The position numbers and the translations under genes were made by a program. DNA of 64,000 nucleotides from Corythucha ciliata (taxonomy: Eukaryota > Arthropoda > Insecta > Hemiptera > Tingidae): the NCBI GenBank assembly GCA_038030265.1, contig CM075943.1, positions 28,272,001 through 28,336,000 of the forward strand. The letters run 5' to 3'. The notes under the pieces are model-generated. The model was given only the letters and a program-made list of their open reading frames with translations. It did not search any database and was not told the origin of the DNA. This document shows positions 43,961 through 56,100 of the stretch, piece by piece; position 1 is the first letter of the stretch; the number at the start of each line of letters is the position of its first letter.

Positions 43961-45941
43961 ACCCCCTTATGCCACCACTCCTGAATAAGCAAACCCCTTA
44001 GGTTTAAGGGGGGGCGCGGGAGATAAAACAACTTCGTGTGATTTGAGAACCTCTTTTTATAGTAGACACACTTATCTGAATAGACGAGTTCCAGAATATA
44101 AACTGAACAGGCGCATGCGTGACCTCGAGGTTAATTTATTGTTTAAAAAATGCAGGTTATTAACCACAGATCTCCAGTTTCCTCTGTGTTTTGAGACGAT
44201 CCTGGGAATGTTTGCTATTTTCATAGCAGAACTTATTGTTACGTTCTTTTTTTACGTGATTATTTAGTACTCCATAAAAAAACCATCACTGTTCACTGTT
44301 GCATTCACTGTTGTTTTGGTAACTGTAAAAGCGATCCGAGACCGGGGAGCCCAGGTATTACGTGACGGGGAAATGTTATCCGGTCCCTCAATCCAGCCTT
44401 TCACTACTTTGCAATGTGTTGGACTGGGACGATATTCAGAAAAAGAAAAAAAAGACAAGAAACTTTGTGAAAAGTGCCTGTGCTTGAATTGGATGGAAAG
44501 ATGTCACCGTAAGGGCGGATTCGTCAAGCAGGAGCACGCACGGTTGGAGAACTTGCACCGTGAGACGCCGCTCAAAATGTTTCGACCCCCTCGGAGCCAC
44601 TTGAACAAGATGCTAATGGTGAGTGCACTGAGCCAAACTTCTGTACCGAAATTGATGGTTTTTGTTGTTTGGTTTTTTAAAGTACTCGGGGCACTCGTAT
44701 GACGAATGGAAATCCAGCAGCATCTTCGAATGACGTTCCTACAATACTTCATCCTTGTATGTGCGTTCTTCAAAATATTGCTGGGGGTCCACACAGCAAT
44801 AGCACCAAGGTATCCCGGTAACTCTCAGTTGCATTTACGAATTTACAGCGTTCTTACGTCAATTCCTAGAAATATTGACCCACGAGCTGCATTTGATCTC
44901 GAACACTAGAAATTGCGGCACTAGAAAGGCACTCGAAATTGGAGCAAGTCACGAGACCATTCGAGGTTGCTGCAAGTCCCGGAAAGGGACGATTGACACA
45001 CAACTCCAGTCCAGTCGGTTGTACAGAATTGTTCGAATTCGTCACCTAATCGGCCCCCGGAACTTCCTCGTGATGGCTTTCCCTTCGCACGTATTAGCTG
45101 TCCAGTCATTCGTCTTCTGGCGACCTCATTTGAGACTTACGTTGTGGCTAAAGAACTGGCGGCAAAACTGAAGTCGTTATAATGACGGAACGTAACCGTC
45201 GCTAAATATACGCGTCACATGTTTTCACTGAAATGTTAAGGCGTCTTTTTGTTAGCGTGTTAATTAATAACTCGTAAGTAGCGAGCAGCACATTTGTCCG
45301 GCTTGGTTGGTGAATTACTGAATTCGAGCGCATTCTCTCAGATTATTATGACCAATATCGTTTTCAAAAAAATGAGCGGGCATGATCCTGATCGATTAAA
45401 ATAAAATAACGCAGGGAACCATAACGAGTAGTGTAATTTGTTTCAAACAACCGGGTTGAGGGACAATTCTTAATTCTGGCTGGAAACCCCCATCCCTTAA
45501 CAACTGAGTGTGACAGCAATTGTCCTTATTATCCTGACTAATACCGAATACACAGGCCCTAAAGATACCCTAAGAAGTTACTAGTCCAGGCAATGAAAAG
45601 ATGTAGAAGACAGGTCGGCTTGAAGAATTTTTATTTCTGCTGCGTGTTTGGGGTAGTTGAGAGGTGAACGAGCTACAAATCCCCGGGCGTCCGATTTGGG
45701 CGCGGTGCTTGGGTCCGCCGGAAAGGTCACTTTCAAAAACAACAGTAAAAAACTAAAGAATCAAAGACAGAAAAACACGAAGTTTTGAGAATAATATTGA
45801 CAGTGAGCGGAGCTGGGTTAATAACCTGCTTCACGGTAGGTACCTCAGCGGTTATCTTAGCTCCATGGCGCATGTATGGAACTCGTCTATTTTGGTCCAC
45901 ATGGTTTTTTATTTCCCTGTCTCTTTTGATTAGACGTTCCT
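43961..45941. other. Intronic sequence, no gene recognised
   Basis: Open frames at 44316-44702 and 44875-45171 are moderately long and less AT-rich than average, but they have no domain or motif I recognise. They could be decayed transposon coding sequence. Confidence 0.3.
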
Positions 45942-46389
45942 TTAAGCCGTGTACACACGGAGACTTTTCTGTCCTGTCTTCTATCGGGAACGGATACGAG
46001 ATAAGAGTTGGGTTATATTACCTCCAAATTCTAACTTGGTGGGCCACTGACTGTGGTATCGTAATAGAAATGCATAGCCGGTATTGCTGTTTTTCTATTA
46101 TTTCGCGTAAATTTTGGGTTTTTCTCATATTTGGAGATCGGTGGGCATTCGCCGGAGTTAATAAATCGCTTTAAAAAAGTGTCGCTGAGTGCTTAAATTT
46201 TCAGAAATCGTGTAACTGTAACGCTACATCCTAGTGGTTTTTAGGTCTTTAGAGTCGTAAGATATCTCCATTATTTTCGAGAATTCCTAGCAAATCGCTC
46301 TCGGGTTAACTCTCTCTGCGTAACTACTTATTAAAAATATCTCACGATTTTATTTATTTATTTATTGCTTCGAAGTTTTTTGTCAAAAT

Positions 46390-46710
46390 CCCTCTAACAA
46401 GGTAGCCTCCTTCCAACATATTTCTAATAATAAGCATGCAATGACTGCTGAATTCCTTGTACGAATCGTTACTCAAGGATCCGTTATGATTATGTCCGAA
46501 GCATACGAAGGCCATTCCAGTGAAAAAATTATCGCTGAAAATTGCAGCATCCTTGATCAACTAATTCCGGGAGACTTACTGCTGGGCGATCGTGGTTTTC
46601 ACATACATGATCAGGTCAACCGTCACATGGCTGAAGTTTATGTACCTCCTTTCACCAAGGGGGTAAACCAATTAAACCCTATAGACGTCGAAAAGTGTCA
46701 AATTACAGAA
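46390..46710 (+). pseudogene. DDE-superfamily transposase fragment (DDE_Tnp_4 type)
   Basis: The open frame (first ATG 46441) reads NNKHAMTAEFLVRIVTQGSV, then AENCSILDQLIPGDLLLGDR, GF and VPPFTKGVNQLNPIDVEKCQ. PGDL-LGDRGF holds the second catalytic aspartate, and FTKG...QL...VE is the following conserved stretch, as in DDE_4 transposases of the ISL2EU/Harbinger kind. The N-terminal part with the first aspartate and the C-terminal part with the glutamate are missing. After about 46710 the frame loses similarity. It is a dead fragment, and it fits the Harbinger-type ends that enclose it. Confidence 0.72.
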
Positions 46711-47482
46711 ATCACATCATGCTTATTTACCTTACCGGTGACAACAATGAGATTGTTCATTATGACGGGTCCAATGGATTTTACGAACCCCGATTTGAAA
46801 TTGGTGTAGGACTCCAAGGTTTTGTAGCTCTTGAATTGCTTCATCGTATAAGCACTCACACCGAAGACCAAATAATTGACGAAGTCAATGTTAAAGGAGG
46901 AAAGTGAATCCGAGGAGTAATCATCAATTCTTCGAACAAAAATTTGAAAATTGCAATTACCCCACGATCTCCGATCAAACTTGTAAAGGAACGTTAAGCC
47001 CTATTCAGGGGAAATAATCTGAAAGTTTCCTTTATCGAATTAGCCATCTTAAGCGTAGAGGCCTTTCAAGCACAGACTCCAATATCTATGAGCTTAGCTT
47101 TGTGGGGTCCATTTCACTTCAAAATAATTAAATAAAGTCACAGGAGGGAACTTCATAATAAGAAAAATGACTTTTTCTTTAAATTCTCTATACGAAGACA
47201 CAGCAAGCTGCCCACCAAATTAGAATTTTCACTCTTATCAGTGAAGGTTAGGCATTCGTGTCCGCTCCCGATTATAGCTGGTGTTTTAAGTAGCTAAAAA
47301 CTTAATTGAAATTTAGACGACCCTTTTCTTGGGACTTTTCAAGGGTTTACTCCCCCTCACCGCACCACCCTAGTCACGCCTGTGAATTCGAGGGGGTGGG
47401 GAGGCTGAAAATAAAGAATTAAACTTTATTGAAGTTAAATACTTACTATTTTTACTTGTTTTGAGTTCCGAGAAAAAATTGC

Positions 47483-47554
47483 TCCCAAGGTGGGATTCGA
47501 GCCCACGACCTCCTAGTTTCGCGCCAGGCGCTCTGCCACTGAGCTAGCCTGAGA
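47483..47554 (-). tRNA. tRNA-like gene or pseudogene, 72 bases, anticodon unclear
   Basis: A cloverleaf folds well. The acceptor is TCTCAGG/CTTGGGA (7 pairs including wobble), the D arm GCTC-AGTGGCA-GAGC, the anticodon arm CCTGG-CGCGAAA-CTAGG, and the T arm GTGGG-CTCGAAT-CCCAC. A TTTTTT Pol III terminator follows a few bases later on the minus strand. Oddities: G in place of the universal T33, C in place of T54, and one extra base between acceptor and D stem. Read literally the anticodon would be CGA, but there is no long variable arm as in tRNA-Ser. It is more likely a tRNA pseudogene or SINE head than a working tRNA. Confidence 0.5.
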
Positions 47555-48249
47555 GGCTCACGCTAAGAGCGAACCCCACCAGAGAGAAACTCCCTCCCGG
47601 AACATGAAGTTTTAGGTTTGTTTGGTTGAATGATAGTATGATAGTTCAAGAAATTGAATTATTTCTTTTTGATTATCCCCATTTTGAAGCCCATGGAGGG
47701 GCTTAGTATGAAATTATTCGCACATATTTGAAGCATTTTTATTACCCCCTCTCTTAAACCCTCTGCTGAAGTGAAACAAAAAACCAAAATGCTTCGTTTA
47801 ACCAGTTTACCAGGTTTGAACCAAGTTTAAACACTGAAATATATTGCCATATGGGCAGACAAGTACTTGCGCAAGAAATGTCCAACTTTTTCCCAGATTT
47901 GTTTCAAGACCTTTTTTCTGGCAGCATTCTACCTTCTAGAGGTTTTGGGAACTGGAGGCCTATTCTCTAACTCCGAAGCAATAACTTTTTCGCAGTCATA
48001 TGTTTATTTCATTAAGTTTCTTCAAACAAATGAATGAAATAGACACATGGCTGGCGAAAAAAATATTGCTTGTTGTTAGAGAATAGGCCCCCTGAACAGA
48101 TGATACCTCGACCCCCGTCCTATCTTTCTTCGTCTTCTTTTCTTTACTTAATTCTGCATTTATTAAATTACCTAATTAATTAAAATGTGGCCATTAATGT
48201 GCGTGGGGACATTAGATTTCTTAAAAGGGTCAAACAGTAAAAAAGTTCG

Positions 48250-48690
48250 TCGTGTACCTCCCACTCAGAATATTGGGCAAAAAATGAAGGCCCAGATTGG
48301 CAAGGACGACTCATGAGTCTTGGCTACTATGCAGGGTACAGGGGCACCTTCCCTGCCTGGTTTCGGTTCATGGCGCAAGCCAGCATCCCCAGCTCTGAAA
48401 GACCCACCTCCACGTCGTGCCTCTCGGGCGCGGGTGGCTGGCCACCAGTTACGGCTAACGAGCCGAGCTGAGTGATGGGACCGACTCTGCTTGGGAGTCT
48501 GGGCCAAAGATGGGGTACAGGCCAGGTAAGGACCGGCAACGGCCTAGGTACTGGCCACATCTTAAGGAGATCCGCAGCAGGGTACACGGCTGTGTTTGCT
48601 GTCATGATGGGCAAATCCTGCGCCATCTGATGGCCACAAAGTTGAGGGTCTGGACTTCCGGACACTCAACTTGATCAGTCGTTGAAAGAG
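48250..48690. other. GC-rich block inside the Harbinger-type element
   Basis: The composition differs sharply from the flanks. Overlapping minus-strand frames (48265-48507, 48327-48665) have no family I recognise, and the block ends near a TCAATAAACT stretch (about 48728). It is probably a retroelement fragment carried by the larger element. Confidence 0.35.
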
Positions 48691-49557
48691 TCTTCATTGT
48701 TCAGTAATTAAGTATATTGAACTTGACTCAATAAACTACACGCAAAGAAGCTGATGTTCCAGTTCCATCAAGTCGAATTTTATTATGTTATGCGGAATGA
48801 GCACGAGGAGTTCGAACTCGTGACTCGAAGACTGAATCTCTCCTTCATGCCCTCCAAGATTCCTATGATAAATGGTACGAATACTGTGATTCAAAGAAAT
48901 CTTCAACATTCTCAGTCTGAGGATCCGCTGAGTAATGCGAGGAGCGAGGCTCCTTGGTTTCAATAGATTGTGAGTTCAACAATACCTATAGTTTCTTCAA
49001 ACATTGTTTTAAACTCTCGATTTGAGTTTCTTTTGACGATTTATGAAAAATAATGCTTCCCCGGCTCTTTTTCCTGTTTGTCACATTCATTTCAAGGCTT
49101 TGGAATGTACGTACGCTCGTTGTAGCGCCTCTCGAAAAAGCTTCCAGTGGACGACCGGCCTAAGGGAAATGGCTACAAATAAAGAACGCTTACTGCGACG
49201 ATAGATGACACTCTATACTCCTCCATGATCAGGATTTGTGCTCGATGTTATCCTAACTCCGACGTAAAAGTGCTTAAGAATCCCTCCCCCCCAGACGGAA
49301 ATCTCTAAATGCGTCCCTGCTACCGTATGTACCTACATTATTCCGACAGAAATAGTTCATTTTCAAGCCCCAAAAGTTACTCCCATTTTAACGTGAATAC
49401 GTTTTACAGGAGTATAGGGTCCAATTCGGCAGAAGTGGTAAAATGGGTCTCACAGCGCCACCTAGTGTTGGTGGTGCTGGGTGGAGGGTATTGGGGTCTC
49501 AAAACTCAAGCTCAGCTGCCACTTGCCAGCCAAAAAACGTATTCACACTAAACTCCG

Positions 49558-49625
49558 TTTTTTTTTATTATTATTATTTTATTTTTATTATTTTTATTTT
49601 TATTATTATTATTATTATTTTTTAT
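49558..49625. repeat. (TTA/TTTTA)n low-complexity tract
   Basis: About 68 bases of ATT/TTTTATT simple sequence. The 153-codon frame across it is an artefact of this tract. Confidence 0.85.
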
Positions 49626-49850
49626 GTCCTGTCCTTTGTTCACAGGGCTAATGTAGACGCGGTATTTCTAAGCTGTGTTTCCGTGGTAGGGAGAAAGGAG
49701 AGATTTTTCCAGAATTTCTCCGTTTTTTCTTGGTTTTTTCATAGAAACATATGGTTTTTAGACTTTTTGACATCACGACAAACGAACATTCCTAAAAATC
49801 TTAAAAATTTCGTGACAGGACAGAAAAGTCTCCGTGTGTACAGGGCTTTA

Positions 49851-51600
49851 GGGCCCATTCACAAGCTCTGTGTAACGAAACTAATGTTTCCCTCGAAAAA
49901 TTAAGCATTTTGCTCCACGCACGCGCATAGCACAGAACTTGTGAACGGGGTCTTACACATTTTTTGCGTCCCCCCCCCCCTGTCAATAGTTACCGCTGCA
50001 CTGTAAGTGCAGTCTGCGCTGGAATACAAAAATGAACTCGGAGTCTGAAAAAATCCCGAGGTTTTGCAATAAACAACAAAGTTTTTCTCGAACCTTTTTC
50101 TCTTCAAACTTTTTTTTTCTCGCCACTTTTATGAAGAAGGCGATTGAAGGCATAAAAAAAAGTAGAAAAAAAAGCGTTTATTAAAGGGAGGAAGTGTGTA
50201 GTTTAGTGGAGCACGGTATTGAAGGGTGGTAGAGGGGGAGGAGTAAAAAGTGAGGCACAGGGCTCGAGATCGATATTGGTATACATAGTATCTCGTTGTA
50301 CTGGCAACTGGGCCCTATAGGAACTCCTTCCTCCCCTCCAGGCTATAGCCACTCATGCTCCCTTTTTTCTCTCTCTCTAATCCTTACAACCCCCCCCCCC
50401 CTTAAAGTCGGCTTTCGAATCTCAAAACTCAAAAAAGACGAGGGGGGGGGGTAGGATATCGTTTCAGTTCGTTGTTGTCTACTCGAAATTATCAAAATGC
50501 CTCCACCGTCACCCTCACCGAGAGGCTTTACGCTTGGCTTGAGACGGTGCCACCGCAGATGAAAGGGGGAGCGAACTGTGCATAGGAGTTTAAGGAAAAT
50601 GATATAAGAGATGATGATGGTATAATGTATTCTAAGATGTTTAAAGGAGGGAAACAGTTGTGGTTCCTTAACTCTGGGTCTCCCCACCTCCACCCACACC
50701 GCGCCCTACAACCAACTGCAACCCCTTTCGACGAACGCTTTGTAGTAGTAACCTAGGGAATTATTAATAGTTGACTAATGGAAAACCCACTGGAATCAGT
50801 AAACTCTCAAATAAAACAAGTCCTTTCAATAGTTCAAACAATTCTCGAACCAACCCCAAGAAATAAAACGATTTTGAGTTACCCAGAAACCCAACGTGTG
50901 TGCGTGTGTGTGCGTTGGAATAAAAAAAAGAGGGAGGAACACGCAGGTGACGGCTTCTTCACACCACGAAATATTCATAAAATTGCAAATAAGCTCAACG
51001 CACAACACTGGCAGAGAGAGAAAGAAAATGAAAAAATAAAAACCGGAGGCGAGTTTCGAACTCAGCGGGAAGGAATTCGATTAATTTTTATTGAGAGCAA
51101 AGGAAAAAGATGGGGATAAAAGACAGATGAAGAAAAAAAAAAAGATGAGAGGATGAGGGTTTCTTCGTTTCTATTCTACATAAAAACATTTGAGTTATTG
51201 GTGGGCCTCATAAAAGTGGAATAAACCTCCCCCGGCACCCCCACCACAACCACGTGTCGGCGAGGTAGTAAACACAACAGGGGCAAGGAAGGATGATATT
51301 CTGTCTGTCAACCCGTATATTTTTTATTTTTTTTCTCATCGGGCAAAAATTTCTAATCATTACACACACAAAAAAAGTGGCTTTTACGACTCTACTAGTT
51401 TACATTAGGTTGTAACTCATATAGTTATGGCTAATATTAACGTGAATTTAATAAAAAGTAAATAAAAAGAAACGGAAAGCTGTATAAATCCGATTTACAC
51501 TGGGATGAAACATCAATCTTTTAAGGGTGAAGGGAAGGGAGGAGATATTAAAAAAAAAAATTTTAAATAATCTTTCCCCCGCATAGAAATTCGACATTAT
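49851..51600. other. Intronic sequence, no gene recognised
   Basis: It holds C runs at 49971-49980 and 50390-50401, a G run at 50442-50450, a short (GT)n at 50897-50912 and A-rich stretches. No coding gene is supported. Confidence 0.35.
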
Positions 51601-52470
51601 AAAAATTCGAAGTTGTCATTTGGGTTGGTTTCCAAATGACAAATCTCCCTTTGCTTGAAATGATGAGGGGCAGGTGGAGGGGACTCCACTTAAGTACGAG
51701 GTTAAACAACATAATTTTAACGCTGAACGCCAAGTGGGGAGGAGGCTATATTCGGTTAAATAAGTAAAATTTCCAGCAGATGAAAAGGTTGAAAGTCAGG
51801 TTTGCACCCCTCAAAAATGGTCTAGCACCACAGGTGGTTCGTGATTCAAACCACAATGGGTCCACGCAGGGCCTATGCCCCTCCAACTAGGTCACTATCG
51901 TAACAAATTTCATCAAAATTACGTCACATGTACCCCGTCACCAACACAAATTTTAGGACATTTTTCTCCCTTGGATATCGGTATGAGCCAGTCGTGGCTT
52001 ATGAGTCTCGCACGTCAGCCGATTTTCTCGACTCCAGGGGCCTAGTGAGGCCAGTGAATGCGTCAAAGCTCTATCTTTGAAAGTCTTCAGAGCTGTCGAT
52101 TCCACAGCGTGACGTCTACAGAAAAATTCGTGTCCCCCTCCCCACCGAAAAAGTGTACACGTGGCCTAAAAAAACGGTGGCAATGGCCAGCGTGTGTTAC
52201 GAGGCTCTTTCTGGAGGAATCAAATAGGACGGTCGGATAAAATTCCAAGTTGTCATTTGGGTTGATCTTCCAATAAAAAATCTTCCTTTGCATGATGTGA
52301 TGAGGGGCGGGATGGTGGGGCCTCGACTTTAGTACGAGGTTAAACAACATAATTCTAACGCTCAAAGTCAAGTTTCCGTTAGAGGACAACGAGTTTTTGT
52401 TGGCTTGGCAGAGAGTGGATGAAATTGAGATTGAATGTCAGGTTTTCACCCCCAAGAAATTGTCTAACCG
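51601..52470 (+). repeat. Direct duplication: ~230-bp block repeated at 637-bp spacing
   Basis: Blocks 51601-51828 and 52239-52470 share AAGTTGTCATTTGGGTTG, GATGAGGGGC, TAGTACGAGGTTAAACAACA-like stretches and GTCAGGTTT, with about 75-80% similarity by eye. The DNA between them (51829-52238) is not repeated. Confidence 0.65.
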
Positions 52471-52479
52471 GTTGGAATA

Positions 52480-52910
52480 TAAGAGCTGATTCGCGGCTGA
52501 AATGGAGAAACGCGCAATTCGGGATTTCTGAAGACCAGCCCATCGTGGCGAAAATTGTGCAAGAAAGTTAGTTGGTGGTTCAAATTGCGAAAATGCGCTA
52601 ACGCGCGGCTATAATGGGGGATTAGTGCTGAGTCACTTAAATGGAAAAATAATGCTATCTCGCGGCTAAAATGAAGGTAAAGCGCTGATTCATGGCAAAA
52701 AATGGGGGGAAGCACTATTTTTGAATAAGCTAAAATGGAAAAAATGTGCTCATTCGCCACTAAAATGATGAAAAAGCGTTACTTCACGGCTAAAATTGAG
52801 TAAAAGCTCCCATACAGGTACGCGACTAATTGTAAGATTGAGAAAAAGCGCTGAGTCGCGGCTAAAATTAAGGAAAATCGCTAATTCGGAGTTAAAACTG
52901 AGAAGAAGCT
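52480..52910 (+). repeat. Degenerate minisatellite, type B
   Basis: About thirteen units of 30-35 bases read GGCTAAAATTGAGAAAAAGCG, CTGATTCGCGGCTAAAAT and so on. The unit is the same as at 2925-3212, 50 kb away. It passes directly into type E at 52920. Confidence 0.65.
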
Positions 52911-52919
52911 CCGACCATA

Positions 52920-53120
52920 CCACAATTACCTAGCTCCAACAAAAAAAGCTCAAACCACAAAAAGCTTCAACCACAAAAAAGCTCCAACCACAATTAGCTC
53001 CAACCACAAAAAAGGTTGGAGATTTCGATGCTTAGGGATTTTGGATGAGATATTATTGTGGCACGCGTGTTTTGTGTGTAACGATTTATGTGGTTAGAGC
53101 ATTTTATGGTTAGAGCTGAG
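52920..53120 (-). repeat. Minisatellite, type E (AGCTCCAACCACAAAAA)
   Basis: Units of about 17 bases, AGCTCCAACCACAAAAA, are the reverse complement of the type E unit at 57050-57500. The right part (53090-53120) shows the unit in the other orientation (GGTTAGAGCATTTTATGG). Confidence 0.65.
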
Positions 53121-56100
53121 TAGTCGGCCCAATTTTGAGCTTTTTTCTAAATTAACAGCTTAATTAACTCCTCCTGCAGGAAAATACAGGAGAATAATAA
53201 TTAACTCTGAGGTGGGAGATTCCGGCCCTCACCCCAACCCTTGATCCACATCCATTAGCAGCTATAGCTATAACTGGCCATTTATAGTGAGTCTTCGACT
53301 GGGAGCCAACCCCTGTCGCGAAAAAATTCCACGGTCAACATGGTTTGCCCATTTAACCACAGACCATACGCAAAAATGTTCTCGTACAAACGAGTTCGTT
53401 CGATGACATTAAAATCTAGGCATCACACAGTTCTCAAGTTGAGTGCCGTTCGTCGAGGGATGAGGACAATTTTCTCGGTTGACATCCTGAAAACGTTCGA
53501 AGAAGAGAGTTCGGTCGTGTTCATTTTTAAGACGACGAGGGCTGCGGGCATTGTACGGGGTATCCCAAGAAAAAAAAATTATCGATCGAGGTTGTCGAAC
53601 GGTGGGACATGATGTTCTTATTGCATTTATTTTAACGTACTTATAGTTTGAGAACAGGGAACGTGCAACGACAAATTGGACGAGTCTACGGGGCAGGGGT
53701 GAGGTTGGAGAGGTCAATTTTTCGAGGAAAAACAGAAAAATCGAGTCAGAAAAAGGGGGAGAAAAAAAAGTACAAGAAAAGAGCAGCGAAGGGGAGGGTT
53801 TATGCAGTAAGCAAACAGAGAGTAGCTTCTAGCTTCGAACTCAAAGCGACGGGTCGTGATGGATGTTGTGTGGGGGAGGGGAAGACGATTTGAAACGGCG
53901 CGGATCGACGGGTCTCGCACGGACCCACATTAACATAACTTCTTATGAACAGACCAGCCTTTTTCTTCTTCTTCTTCTTCTTCTTCTTCTTCTTCTTCTT
54001 CTTCTTCTTCTTCTTCTTCTTCTTTCTCTTGTACTTCTACTTCTTCTTTTTCTTCTTTTTATTATTCACCCAAGTACAATGCTCCTTTACGGCAATGTAT
54101 TTCGACGAAATCGAACAAATCAAAACGATAAATAAACAAGAAAAAAAGACATTGTGGGAATTGAACACGCGATTTTCAACGATGAACGTAAGACGGACGG
54201 AAGATGTGGTCTCCTCAAGGACTTTCTCATTATTCTGAAGAAGAAAAAATCCAGTCAACTTCCTCGTTTTTCTTCTGTTTTTAAACGACATGCCAATCAT
54301 TTGCTCGCCATTTTCAAACCCCCTCCCCTCCTTCCCTTTACCACAACTCTTCTGCAAATGAGAAATCCCTCCTCCTTTTCCTCAGTCAAACTCCTCCGGA
54401 GTTTTCGTGCGCTTCGTCATAAGCGAGGCGGAAATTAATTGAAACTCGAAAAAGCTCCTTTTATACAGACAGACACACTCACAAAAAGTTTAGGAGCAAG
54501 TTGTGTGTAGTGGAATGGATGGACTCGGGTTGGGTAAATTTGCATTAAATTCAAAAAGAGCAAGAAGTGGTTGATGGTGGGGTGGGAATGGGGAGATAAT
54601 TGCTGTGAGACTCTACAAATCGCATGGTAAATGCCGTGCGCAAATCAAAACTCGCGGAGAGTGTTTCCCTGCCCCTCCTTTCACCCCTCAACTCTCTCTA
54701 ATTCTATTTTAAATGAGAAGACAGTGACAGATCACGCTATCACTCCCTCTCCAACCCCTTCGCCAGCCCTTTTTTTTAGAACCGACTAACAATTTTATTG
54801 ATCTGTTGCTCGGATAACAACTTATTTTTGTCTAAGAAATTACAGTTAAGGATTGGTGTGCTATGAGTGGCCGTGGGGGGGGGGGGTAAGCAAGAGAGGG
54901 CAGATGGTCACTATATAGGGCTAATTGCGCTCGATCGATGTGATTGTAACGTTGCGTGCGGGTACGCATCTTCGACCATAATCAAATGAATCGGTTTTAA
55001 CTCGTATACCTCTTATCTTCTCATAGTTTCGTGACTCGTGGTTTGACCGGGCTTTATACTTTTCTTTTTCCTCTCTCAAGTAAATTGTATAGTGTGTAAC
55101 GTTGGGGGGGGGGCGTAAGGGTGAGGGGTATTCTAATTCGAGCTTTAAAAGACGATTTCTTCAACAAAAAAAACATTCTCCCGGAATAAAATAATAAAAA
55201 TCTGTGGGGCGGATCGGAGGTGTGACGAAGTTCAACGTATCACAAAGGTCCTGAATGGTCATCCCTCGATTTTTTTCTTTCTTTATTCTTCCCATTTTCT
55301 TCTGTAAACAGACCTGAAGACGTGTCAGAATGCGTTCGAACTCCAGAAATAAGTTGGTGTTCGTGAGTGGATTCGATCCGGCGGGTGAGGAGGATCGTTT
55401 TAAAATGTACACAGACAATAGTGAGCGAGTCAGAAGCTCCATTGTCCGTTACAATACACTATAAGAGGAATAAAAAAGTCAGACATGGAACGGAGAGAGA
55501 AAAAAAAAAACTTGAGGATTGAGCGGTGAGAAGACTGAAACTAATCACATTTACTTTGGTCCTGGTCTCTATTTGCTCATCCATCCATCATGCATTACTA
55601 AAAACATCTGTCCCCATACGTCTCCTGATGGCCCTTCTTCCCGGGGTGTGACAATTGATGACTTTAGAGGCTCTCTGTCCGGGAAATCAAAAGAAAAATA
55701 CGAAAGAGTGGCCTCAATATCTAACGCCAAAGTCGAAAAAGTTTTTTCTTCGAAAAAAATATGATTGATTACCGAGAATAATACTTTACGGGATTAAACT
55801 CCCCGTGCCATCAACCGAAAAGTCACCCCGTGGCAAACAGTCGACTTTAAATACGTAAATTACAGAAGGTAAATCGATTCACAGAGCAACTCAAAGTGTC
55901 CCAAAGCCTTATACACAGACCTAATGAGCCGGATCGTTTAGTAATTGACCGAAACTCAACTGGCAAGTCGTGGAAGAAGAAGATGAAAAAGAAGGAAGAC
56001 TCTTTTGGAGGTTCAGGTTGTAGCGAAGAAGGCATTGTTGAACCAGTCTTGAAAAAAACAAAAAAAAAAAAAAAAAACACCCTCTCAAGCTGTAAATTGT

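Larger units (their letters stand above)
45945..49847. mobile_element. PIF/Harbinger-type element, 3,903 bp, TTA target duplication, with transposase remnant
   Basis: The left end AGCCGTGTACACACGGAG (continuing ACTTTTCTGTCCTGTC) pairs with the right end GACAGGACAGAAAAGTCTCC then GTGTGTACAGGGCT, leaving 1-2 mismatches over 34 bases. The trinucleotide TTA flanks both ends (45942-45944, 49848-49850). A DDE transposase fragment lies inside at 46390-46710. The core word TACACACGGAG is shared with the element at 15017-19413. The size and 3-base TTA duplication fit PIF/Harbinger. The interior also holds a tRNA-like sequence and a GC-rich block. Confidence 0.75.

Noticed and set aside
49443..49904. 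153-codon frame with a hydrophobic segment
   Set aside because: The hydrophobic part is the (ATT)n low-complexity tract, and the end overlaps the terminal inverted repeat of the Harbinger-type element.
53863..54238. Frames with poly-Leu and poly-Phe stretches
   Set aside because: They are translations of the TTC microsatellite.
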